NCBI GenBank assembly: GCA_029857975.1
Contig: JAOUFX010000221.1
Location: 1-6,015, forward strand
DNA from: Deltaproteobacteria bacterium
GTDB lineage: Bacteria; Desulfobacterota; SM23-61
Reading direction: 5' to 3'
DNA: 6,015 nucleotides
Position 1 is the stretch's first letter; each line of letters starts with the position of its first letter. Below the pieces are notes generated by a model. That model did no database searches. It had not been told where the DNA came from and saw nothing but the letters and a program-made list of their open reading frames with translations. Shown piece after piece: positions 1 to 3,904 of this stretch. The position numbers were made by a program, and so were the translations under genes.

Positions 1-211
1 TCCAGCGTCCATTGGTCTTTTTCTCCATGTCCGCCGCCCAATCGTGCAGGGGTGCGGTCCATGCCCTCTTCCCACCCCAGAGGGAGAAATTCCAGTTGAA
101 TACTTTCTCCGCCGCAGTCGCCATTGGCGGGAGGACGAAGAGAAACCCCAGCAAAAGTGTTAAGGAGCATAGAATGAACACATACCTCTTTCCGAAGAAC
201 GCTTTTCCCAT
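1..211 (-). CDS. TRAP transporter solute-binding protein, DctP family (N-terminal 70 residues; runs off the window)
   Basis: The 70 visible codons start with ATG at 211, preceded by the Shine-Dalgarno GGAGGG (218-223 on the plus strand) at a 6-base spacing. The protein opens with a basic stretch (MGKAFFGKR), then a hydrophobic core of about 20 residues and a likely signal peptidase site after ATA-A near residue 34. The mature start is KVFNWNFSLWGG, followed by a helix with LHDWAADMEKKTNGRW. This layout (a short beta strand after the signal, then a helix ending in a 'T-G/N-GR' turn) is typical of DctP-type periplasmic binding proteins of TRAP transporters, which capture carboxylates or related solutes and pass them to the DctQM membrane subunits. 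The substrate cannot be read from this part. The gene has its own promoter at 312-340. DctQ and DctM genes, if present, would lie beyond the left edge. Family call moderately sure; signal peptide clear. Confidence 0.72.
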   Translation of the reverse strand, partial: MGKAFFGKRYVFILCSLTLLLGFLFVLPPMATAAEKVFNWNFSLWGGKRAWTAPLHDWAADMEKKTNGRW

Positions 212-288
212 AGCAAACCCTCCTTTCTTATTTAAGGGACCCTTCCAAATAGACCCTCTGCCACCTCCTTTCCCACGTTTTCTCAATT

Positions 289-308
289 CTAAATATCTCT
301 AAATATCT
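289..308. repeat. Perfect 10-bp tandem duplication at the predicted transcription start of the TRAP gene
   Basis: CTAAATATCT occurs twice back to back at 289-298 and 299-308. It lies just downstream of the -10 box of the minus-strand promoter (312-317), so it covers the predicted start site near 305. It could be an operator or simply a small slippage duplication; nothing in the sequence decides between these. Confidence 0.6.
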
Positions 309-311
309 CGG

Positions 312-340
312 ATACTACGAAACCACTGAACCGAAGTCAA
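312..340 (-). promoter_or_regulatory. Sigma70-type promoter for the TRAP binding-protein gene
   Basis: On the minus strand, TTGACT (340-335) and TAGTAT (317-312) are separated by exactly 17 bases. The predicted start near 305 leaves a 5' UTR of about 93 bases before the ATG at 211. The rest of 212-466 contains no gene I can support, only an orphan strong Shine-Dalgarno (401-407) leading into an 18-codon ORF. Confidence 0.55.
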
Positions 341-466
341 GAATAAAGTGCGGGCAGTAATGATTCCCTGTCCGTCTTTACACATGCTGTCAAGAAAAGT
401 TCCTCCTATGGCATATTAAGCGATAGGTCTGAAGTATATTAGGTATGCGTCTGGCCGTCGAGGTTG

Positions 467-787
467 CTACTTGGATGCCTTCTTGATGAAAGTTTGCTCC
501 ATGTCTTCTGCGGTCCAACCGTGCGCGGCCCCTAACGCCAACAGCAGGCAGTCCTTGAGTGCGAAGGCTTTTTGAGAAAGCGTGTTTGCATGCGTTCCCA
601 GCATAATCTGTGTTCCAATAAGGACCGTCATCGCAATACGGGCACGAGTAACCGTTCCCGGTCAGCGGTCCTTCAAGAAGAAAATGTACGCAACATTGAA
701 GGATGCCGTAATCGTTAACACCCAAAACAATGCTAGCATCTGAACGTCAGAAAACTGAACGATTATAAAACCTAGATTGAGTTCCAT
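467..787 (-). pseudogene. Small two-helix membrane protein interrupted by one in-frame TGA at codon 42
   Basis: Reading from ATG at 787 gives 41 codons, then TGA (664-662), then 64 further codons in the same frame before TAG at 469-467. Both halves look like real protein. The first has a hydrophobic segment (about residues 18-38, LALFWVLTITASFNVAYIFF) ending in KDR. The second has a weaker hydrophobic stretch (about 52-62, AMTVLIGTQIM) and an amphipathic C-terminal region ending in KKASK. One base change, CGA or TGG to TGA, would explain the break, so I read it as a nonsense mutation or sequencing error in a gene of 106 residues. The start lies 9 bases after the stop of the SH3-like gene, and an AGGGGG Shine-Dalgarno overlaps that stop, which implies co-transcription and coupling. 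I do not recognise the family. Selenocysteine readthrough is an unlikely alternative, since there is no redox motif around the TGA. Confidence 0.55.
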
Positions 788-796
788 CCCGGCCCC

Positions 797-1198
797 CTAT
801 TTAATTGTCTCAAGCTTTACTTGTGGGGTCTTGCCTTCTACGCCACCGTAGACCCAAGACGCCGTATATGGTTGATCTCCTTGCTTTTCTAAGGGCTGTA
901 TCTGGTACCACACGTGAGTGCCGGAAAATCCACTGTAAGTCTTCTTTCCAACTATCCTTAATTCCGTGCCCTGCTCGATCTTCTTTATCTCCTTTCCCAC
1001 GAACAGATTGAATGGACCGTAGGGAGGTGCCTCTCTATCTTCCGATGCAATCGTGGCCTGACCCACGGCGTTGAAAGAAACTACGCCTCCGAAATTTAAT
1101 CTTAGCTTCAGCCCGAATATTCTCTGGCCCCCGAACCATAAGCTGGTGCTTATTAGGCCAACTATGACTATTGCCGATACATGTGACACCTCCCCCAT
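797..1198 (-). CDS. SH3-like small protein with a chimeric or uncertain N-terminus
   Basis: The frame ends at TAG (799-797). The reliable part is the C-terminal region of about 90 residues. It contains FVGKEIKKIEQGTELRIVG, VWYQIQPL and ASWVYGG, a pattern of bacterial SH3 (SH3b-type) domains, which often bind peptidoglycan or mediate envelope contacts. Upstream of about position 1075 the frame stays open but is exactly antisense to a convincing Ig/HYR-like coding fragment (1071-1451), so the N-terminus as read (MGEVSHVSAIVIVGL..., from ATG 1198) is probably not original. No good Shine-Dalgarno precedes ATG 1198, and the GGGGGAGG there lies just inside the frame. The frame extends further to a TTG at 1258. 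The membrane-protein gene at 787 follows by 9 bases. I read this as a gene whose 5' end was replaced by recombination; whether it is expressed is unknown. Domain call is moderate. Confidence 0.5.
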   Translation of the reverse strand: MGEVSHVSAIVIVGLISTSLWFGGQRIFGLKLRLNFGGVVSFNAVGQATIASEDREAPPYGPFNLFVGKEIKKIEQGTELRIVGKKTYSGFSGTHVWYQIQPLEKQGDQPYTASWVYGGVEGKTPQVKLETIK

Positions 1199-1451
1199 CG
1201 TTTCTTTACTGTCAATGACGATGAATGAAGGAGAGGAAACAAACACTTGCGATCTCAATTATGATGGAACAGTTGGTGATGGCCATACGCTGGACGATAT
1301 TCAGGTCGATGCAAACAGGAATATTTATTTGAAGGCTGAACGGTCAGGGGCCGGATCTGGTAGAAGCTATGTTATAACCTATGGCGCTACCGATGCTTCT
1401 GGAAATTCCAACAAGGCTAGTGCTACTGTGAGGGTTCCACACAATCAATAG
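1071..1451 (+). pseudogene. 5'-truncated extracellular Ig/HYR-like domain fragment
   Basis: From about 1080 the frame reads TTPPKFNLSFSPNILWPPNHK (residues 4-24), then DTCD, ERSGAGSGRSYVITYGATDASGNS (93-116) and a final VRVPHNQ. The 'TPP...L.PN.LWPPNHK' start and 'Y..TY.ATD.SGN...A.ATV.VPH' end are hallmarks of Ig-like/HYR-type repeats in large secreted bacterial surface proteins, where they act as adhesion or structural modules. It is one domain only: a TGA at 1059-1061 closes the frame upstream, the only start is a TTG at 1071 without a Shine-Dalgarno, and there is no signal peptide. The C-terminus and stop look natural, and a terminator follows 24 bases later. I therefore call it the surviving last domain of a longer secreted protein whose 5' part was lost at a junction near 1050-1079. 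Confidence 0.65.
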
Positions 1452-1474
1452 TTTATCATGAAATATACTTTGAA

Positions 1475-1507
1475 GGCAGGGTCAGAAATGGTCCTGCCTT
1501 TTGTTTT
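1475..1507 (+). terminator. Rho-independent terminator after the Ig/HYR-like fragment
   Basis: GGCAGG (1475-1480) pairs with CCTGCC (1493-1498) across a 12-base loop, followed directly by TTTTGTTTT. It sits 24 bases after the stop at 1451, as expected for the native end of the truncated secreted-protein gene. Confidence 0.7.
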
Positions 1508-1553
1508 GCTCGGTGATCGGGCTGTCCCCTTAGCAGCTTACCCTTTTTGACTC

Positions 1554-1581
1554 TTGACATCCTCCCTCATCCTGCTATCAT
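1554..1581 (+). promoter_or_regulatory. Strong sigma70-type promoter with extended -10
   Basis: TTGACA (1554-1559, a perfect -35) and TATCAT (1576-1581) are separated by 16 bases, with TGC just before the -10 forming an extended -10 motif. The predicted start is near 1588. It drives the leader or small RNA unit and, if the terminator at 1647-1686 is read through, the AT-rich gene cluster beginning at 1714. Confidence 0.65.
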
Positions 1582-1626
1582 CCCATAGAAATACGCTCTC
1601 CAATCACCTTGCTCGGGAGGAAGGTT

Positions 1627-1644
1627 ATGGTAAGGAGATTTTGA
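1627..1644 (+). CDS. Candidate five-residue leader peptide (MVRRF)
   Basis: ATG GTA AGG AGA TTT TGA follows a near-ideal Shine-Dalgarno (GGGAGGAAGG, 1615-1624) with a short 2-4 base gap, and its stop ends at the foot of the terminator stem that begins at 1644-1647. Two adjacent arginine codons (AGG AGA), often rare ones, would suit ribosome stalling. The position fits a leader peptide in an attenuator, but an ORF this short can occur by chance. Confidence 0.25.
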   Translation: MVRRF

Positions 1645-1646
1645 AA

Positions 1647-1686
1647 CCCCATCTTTCTATAGAGAGATGGGGTTTTTTGTTTTTTG
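1647..1686 (+). terminator. Rho-independent terminator between the promoter and the 1714 gene
   Basis: CCCCATCT (1647-1654) pairs perfectly with AGATGGGG (1665-1672) across a 10-base loop, and AAA/TTT extends the stem to 11 pairs. The tract TTTTTTGTTTTTT follows. It lies downstream of the strong promoter and only 28 bases before the next start codon, so it ends a short RNA or works as an attenuator. Confidence 0.8.
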
Positions 1687-1713
1687 AAGGCTAAATAGAA
1701 GGAGGAATTTAGC

Positions 1714-2070
1714 ATGCAAGGGGATAGGAAAAGGACAAATGAGCGCCGGAATATATTGGAGAAGATGGTTAGAGATGCTTTTCCCGATAAGGAAATTATA
1801 ATTTTAAAAGGAAAAGGTGCTGAAGAAGAATACCCATGGGAAGATCCAACTCAATGGCGCATCCGCATTGTAGAGACAAAAAAGCCAAGGCGTCGGATTG
1901 TTTTATTCCCAACAGAGGAAGTTATGACAGATGAAGACATCCCTTTTATTGAAATATTCAAAGATGCAATCAAATATGCGAGACAAATATTAGGTTTTAA
2001 TCAGGAAAGCTATTTAGGATGTTTAAACATTACTACAACGGGTAGTGAATTTGTTGAACCTAAGCTCTAA
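1714..2070 (+). CDS. Hypothetical charged protein (118 aa)
   Basis: ATG at 1714 follows an excellent Shine-Dalgarno, AAGGAGGA (1699-1706), with 7 bases of spacing. The protein is soluble-looking, with no signal or membrane segment. An N-terminal basic helix (QGDRKRTNERRNILEKMVRDAF) leads to a beta-rich middle (EIIILKGKG, QWRIRIVETKKPRRRIVLFP) and a C-terminal amphipathic helix (IPFIEIFKDAIKYARQILGF). I do not recognise the family and assign no function. It is the first gene after the promoter and leader unit at 1554-1686 and is followed by a second unknown gene in the same direction. Its base composition is clearly more AT-rich than polX and the genes around 3550, which suggests a different origin. 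Confidence 0.75.
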   Translation: MQGDRKRTNERRNILEKMVRDAFPDKEIIILKGKGAEEEYPWEDPTQWRIRIVETKKPRRRIVLFPTEEVMTDEDIPFIEIFKDAIKYARQILGFNQESYLGCLNITTTGSEFVEPKL

Positions 2071-2090
2071 AAGGAAAATAAAGTTTATAT

Positions 2091-2112
2091 TTCCCCGGAA
2101 GGTTTCCGGGAA
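2091..2112 (+). promoter_or_regulatory. Stem-loop just ahead of the second gene's ribosome binding site
   Basis: CCCGGAA (2094-2100) and TTCCGGG (2104-2110) form a perfect 7-bp stem with a 3-base loop, extended by TT/AA on the outside. No T-run follows, so it is not a terminator. It lies between the first gene's stop (2070) and the GAGGG Shine-Dalgarno (2115-2119), where it could affect translation or act as an RNA processing or stability element. Confidence 0.45.
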
Positions 2113-2128
2113 GCGAGGGAATATAAGA

Positions 2129-2371
2129 ATGGGTTTTCGAAGTAATCATATAAAGGAGAAACTCTATATTTTTGAAATAGATTTAGGCCCGCCCAATGGT
2201 GTACTCTCTTTTAGGAACTTCGAAGAACTTGCCCATTATCACATGGGTCATGATGAAGATAGGAAGGGTAGTCAGGAAAAGGAAATTGAAGCTGACCAAC
2301 TTGTAAAAAGCTGGGGGTTCGATATTAAAAAATTCAGAAAGGTATTTCCTATAAATGGGAAAGAAACTTGA
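2129..2371 (+). CDS. Hypothetical protein (80 aa), second gene of the AT-rich cluster
   Basis: I chose ATG 2129 because GAGGG (2115-2119) lies 9 bases upstream. A GTG at 2045 in the same frame would overlap the previous gene and has no Shine-Dalgarno. The protein contains KLYIFEIDLGPPNGVLSF (a beta hairpin with a proline/glycine turn), then FRNFEELAHYHMGHDED, rich in His and acidic residues, and a Lys/Glu-rich helical tail (KEIEADQLVKSWGFDIKKF). The H-Y-H-M-G-H-D cluster (near residues 38-44) could bind a metal, but this is only a guess from composition. No family recognised. Its last 17 bases overlap the start of the next, frameshifted gene (2355), so the three are probably one transcription unit. 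Confidence 0.65.
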   Translation: MGFRSNHIKEKLYIFEIDLGPPNGVLSFRNFEELAHYHMGHDEDRKGSQEKEIEADQLVKSWGFDIKKFRKVFPINGKET

Positions 2372-2518
2372 CCAAAAAGAAATTGTCAGCTTTGAAGAAG
2401 TTCTTAAGAGAAATGTGATGGAGCAGGAAGCCCTGGTCAACCTCTTGGAGAAGAAAGGGATTATAACTATGAGCTTATTGAAGAGCTTAAGCGGATGAAA
2501 GGGAGCAAAGGGCAATAA
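2355..2518 (+). pseudogene. Small helical protein (about 54 aa) with a -1 frameshift
   Basis: From ATG 2355 the frame reads MGKKLDQKEIVSFEEVLKRN, then a helix ending LLEKKGIIT, then runs out of frame to TGA at 2496-2498 (47 residues). Stepping back one base after ACT (2466-2468) continues naturally as YELIEELKRMKGSKGQ to TAA at 2516-2518. The joined pattern 'VSFEEV...EALV.LLE.KGIIT.ELIEE.KR' matches a type of small helical protein that I have seen annotated as hypothetical in anaerobic bacteria; no function is known to me. A single lost base, natural or from sequencing, explains it best, and no classical slippery heptamer is in phase. It overlaps the end of the preceding gene by 17 bases and has only a weak upstream Shine-Dalgarno (GAAAGG). 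Confidence 0.6.
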
Positions 2519-2546
2519 TGTTATCCAATCCAACGGGAGGTCTTCT

Positions 2547-2927
2547 ATGAGCCTTAAATATACCCCGAGGGCATTATTTTTGTTATTGTTCCTCCTTTCC
2601 TTTTTCCTACAGGCTCACAATACACTTGCTGGTGAAAAAATAACCGTAAAGGAGATTCTTTCCAATCCCAACAAATATGACGGCCAGGAGGTAACAATTC
2701 CGGGGAAAGCCACCAAGATAAAACCAAGAACATCAAAGAAAGGCAATGATTATACTACATTCACACTAAACGATGAATCTGGAAAAGGCATGAATATCTT
2801 TACCAGGGGTCATCCCCTGATTACGGAAGGCCAGAAGGTTACGGTTACGGGAATTTACCAAAAGGTCAAAAGGGTCGGCAGACACACGGTTCACAATGAG
2901 GTAAAAGCCTGGAATATAAACAGGTGA
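2547..2927 (+). CDS. Exported OB-fold protein
   Basis: ATG 2547 follows GGGAGGT (2535-2541) with 5 bases of spacing. The 126-residue protein has a clear signal peptide: basic MSLKYTPR, a hydrophobic core of Leu/Phe (9-21), and likely cleavage after TLA near residue 28. The mature part starts with ITVKEILSNPNKYDGQEVTIPGK, then FTLNDESGKGMNIF and a final GQKVTVTGIYQKVKRVG. 'V.EIL.NP.KYDGQ.V...G' followed by the strand pattern 'FTL.D..G..MN.F' and 'G..V.VTG.Y' is the signature of small bacterial OB-fold domains (tRNA_anti-like type). In exported forms the ligand is generally unknown; nucleic acid or protein binding outside the cytoplasm are possibilities. It appears complete. It is separated from the frameshifted gene by 28 bases and could share its transcript. 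No terminator was found after it. Confidence 0.78.
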   Translation: MSLKYTPRALFLLLFLLSFFLQAHNTLAGEKITVKEILSNPNKYDGQEVTIPGKATKIKPRTSKKGNDYTTFTLNDESGKGMNIFTRGHPLITEGQKVTVTGIYQKVKRVGRHTVHNEVKAWNINR

Positions 2928-3058
2928 TAATGACAAGTATGTATTCCACATTCGGGCTGTGGGGGGGGAATGTTGTTTGCTTTATTCACTTTCCTGCCCT
3001 CTCTTCCGGAACCGCGATGTAAAAACCTTTACTTTCCACACACCGTTTTTGGCGAAGC

Positions 3059-3235
3059 TTATCGTTTTCCATAAGCGGCGCGTTTTTCGCGTACGTGAAA
3101 ACCGATTTTCTTCGGCGGCTTTTCGGGCGCTGCCATCAATTGGCGGATGGCCCTAAAAATCGCCTGTATTTGCTCATCATGAACTTTGACCAGAACGACG
3201 ATTTCGTAGAGGGTTAACCCTTCAACAGAAAGAGA
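3059..3235 (-). pseudogene. C-terminal remnant of an ORF6N-domain protein
   Basis: On the minus strand the frame from about 3181 down to TAA (3061-3059) reads HDEQIQAIFRAIRQLMAAPE, KPPKKIGFHV and REKRAAYGKR. This matches the usual tail of ORF6N (KilA-N-related, phage-type DNA-binding) proteins, where a coiled helix 'HD..IQ.IF.AIRQLM..PEKP.KKIGFH' closes the protein. The frame is closed upstream by a TGA at 3238-3236. The DNA-binding N-terminal domain and most of the protein are missing; residues before HDEQ (SVEGLTLYEIVVLVKV) do not fit the family well. No start or Shine-Dalgarno serves the fragment. It is a decayed leftover of a mobile or phage-related gene, and points to past accessory DNA here. 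The flanking stretches 2928-3058 and 3236-3290 hold nothing I can support. Confidence 0.68.
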
Positions 3236-3305
3236 TCAGGTCTCAACAGTCGATAAGCGAAGGGAATAATAGGGGGGAACCCAGGGAAAGAAAGGAGAAC
3301 CATTG

Positions 3306-3536
3306 ATGTTGAAACGGCTTCGGGTTCAGGGCTTCAAGTCACTTGCTGATATTGAATTTGAATTCCCAGCCCTTACAGTCCTTTTTGGGCCAAATGCCTT
3401 GCGGGCTCTTTTGAAGGACGAACAGGATCGCGGCCCTGATTTCCTGCGCCTTGCCAACGCCTTGTCGGCGTTGTATCCTAAGGACAGCGAGGAAAAGCCG
3501 CTCCTTGATGCCATGTTACTGGCTATGCCAAGATAA
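3306..3536 (+). pseudogene. In-frame fusion: AAA ATPase start joined to the tail of another protein (possibly a DUF1156-type methyltransferase)
   Basis: ATG 3306 follows AAGGAG (3292-3297) with 8 bases of spacing. Residues 1-31 (MLKRLRVQGFKSLADIEFEF... then TVLFGPNA) are the canonical start of an SMC/RecF/OLD-like AAA ATPase, where FGPNA is the first half of Walker A and should continue with (A/G)GKS. Instead, from codon 32 (near 3399) it reads LRALLKDEQDRGPDFLRLAN, then ALSALYPKDSEEKPLLDAML, ending in AMPR. That tail resembles the C-terminus of DUF1156-type DNA methyltransferases ('L..AL.ALYP.GSEEKRLLD'), but this second identification is from memory and tentative. Walker A is broken and Walker B absent, so no ATPase activity is expected; the 76-residue product is a deletion scar with a good ribosome binding site. 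The nucleotidyltransferase gene begins 13 bases after its stop, so the AAA gene's promoter may now serve that gene. Confidence 0.62.
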
Positions 3537-3549
3537 GAGGTGGGAACCA

Positions 3550-3870
3550 ATGACCAGTGGCGATGATCTTCTCAAAAAAGTGATAGAACGAATCCTGGCG
3601 GTTTCAAAGCCGGATCGAATCATTCTGTTCGGCTCCACAGCGACAGGCTCGATGACGCGCGACAGCGACTTGGATCTACTGGTTCTCGAGCGGGGCCTTG
3701 AAAACCAGCGGCAGGAAAGTGCCCGGTTACGGGAAGCCTTGGGGGACCTTGGTGTTCCCGTAGATGTTTTTGCCATGGACCCCGAACGGTTTGAAGAAAC
3801 CAAAGAGGTTATTGGCGGCTTAGCATATCCGGCAAACAAGTACGGGAGGGTGCTCTATGAAGCCGCCTGA
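3550..3870 (+). CDS. MNT-type nucleotidyltransferase (antitoxin of a HEPN/MNT pair)
   Basis: ATG 3550 follows GAGGTGGG (3537-3544). The 106-residue protein is a minimal nucleotidyltransferase domain of normal length. It carries ILFGSTATGSMTRDSDLDLL, which fits the GSx10DxD motif with G28-S29 and metal-binding D40 and D42, and a third acidic residue in VPVDVFAMD (D72). The ending (VIGGLAYPANKYGRVLYEAA) is typical of family members encoded just ahead of a HEPN gene. In characterised HEPN/MNT systems the MNT protein blocks the HEPN RNase toxin, in some cases by AMPylating it. All catalytic residues are present, so the enzyme looks intact. The expected HEPN partner begins with an ATG (3857) overlapping the last codons of this gene but is cut after eight native-looking residues, leaving the antitoxin orphaned. 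Likely co-transcribed with the fusion ORF ahead of it. Confidence 0.85.
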   Translation: MTSGDDLLKKVIERILAVSKPDRIILFGSTATGSMTRDSDLDLLVLERGLENQRQESARLREALGDLGVPVDVFAMDPERFEETKEVIGGLAYPANKYGRVLYEAA

Positions 3871-3904
3871 GGAAATCCAAGTTGTATTGTCCGCGCGGGC
3901 ATAA
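3857..3904 (+). pseudogene. HEPN-toxin start remnant (15 codons)
   Basis: ATG 3857 lies inside the end of the nucleotidyltransferase gene, with GGGAGGG (3844-3850) 6 bases upstream, exactly where a HEPN partner gene starts in MNT/HEPN pairs. The first residues, MKPPEEIQ, look like such a start; the frame then reads VVLSARA and stops (TAA 3902-3904). No HEPN helices or the R-x4-6-H RNase motif follow in any frame. From about 3881 the DNA belongs to a zinc-finger gene in another frame, so the HEPN body was deleted at that junction. The assignment rests on position and eight residues, so it is moderate. Confidence 0.5.

Larger units (their letters stand above)
1588..1686 (+). ncRNA. Possible small RNA or attenuator leader (about 95-100 nt)
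   Basis: The stretch between the promoter and the terminator would make a short transcript. It holds a hairpin (1606-1625: ACCTT pairing with AAGGT, with CTC/GAG inside) that covers the strong Shine-Dalgarno GGGAGGAAGG, then a five-codon ORF, then the terminator. Two readings fit: a stand-alone small RNA, or a 5' leader controlling the genes from 1714 by attenuation. CTCTC (1596-1600) could pair with GAGAG (1662-1666), which overlaps the base of the terminator's 3' arm; that alternative pairing is weak. I do not recognise any known riboswitch or RNA family. Confidence 0.35.

Noticed and set aside
12..302. A 96-codon plus-strand ORF over the left end
   Set aside because: It is antisense to the TRAP binding-protein start, which has a signal peptide, Shine-Dalgarno and promoter; the plus-strand reading has no family features or ribosome binding site.
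337..393. Strong Shine-Dalgarno AGGAGGA (407-401) leading to TTG 393 and an 18-codon minus-strand ORF
   Set aside because: The ORF is short, unrecognised and contains the -35 box of the TRAP promoter. It may be the start of a lost gene, but there is not enough to support a feature.
662..664. Selenocysteine codon
   Set aside because: The downstream hairpin is suggestive, but there is no redox motif, the loop spacing is short and nothing else in the window points to Sec use; kept only as a low-probability option in the findings.
390..725. A 111-codon minus-strand ORF overlapping the membrane-protein gene
   Set aside because: Its product is Arg/Cys-rich and looks like an out-of-frame reading. 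The other frame gives hydrophobic helices on both sides of a single TGA and ends naturally.
2183..2533. A 116-codon Phe/Leu-rich minus-strand ORF
   Set aside because: It is antisense to AT-rich genes with good ribosome binding sites; the Phe-rich composition is what the reverse of Lys/Glu-rich coding DNA gives.
2949..2965. Hairpin CCACA/TGTGG after the OB-fold gene
   Set aside because: Only five pairs, and no T-run on either strand, so not a terminator.
2986..3072. A 28-codon minus-strand ORF starting inside the ORF6N stop region (MENDKLRQK...)
   Set aside because: No Shine-Dalgarno and no recognised homology; too short to support on its own.
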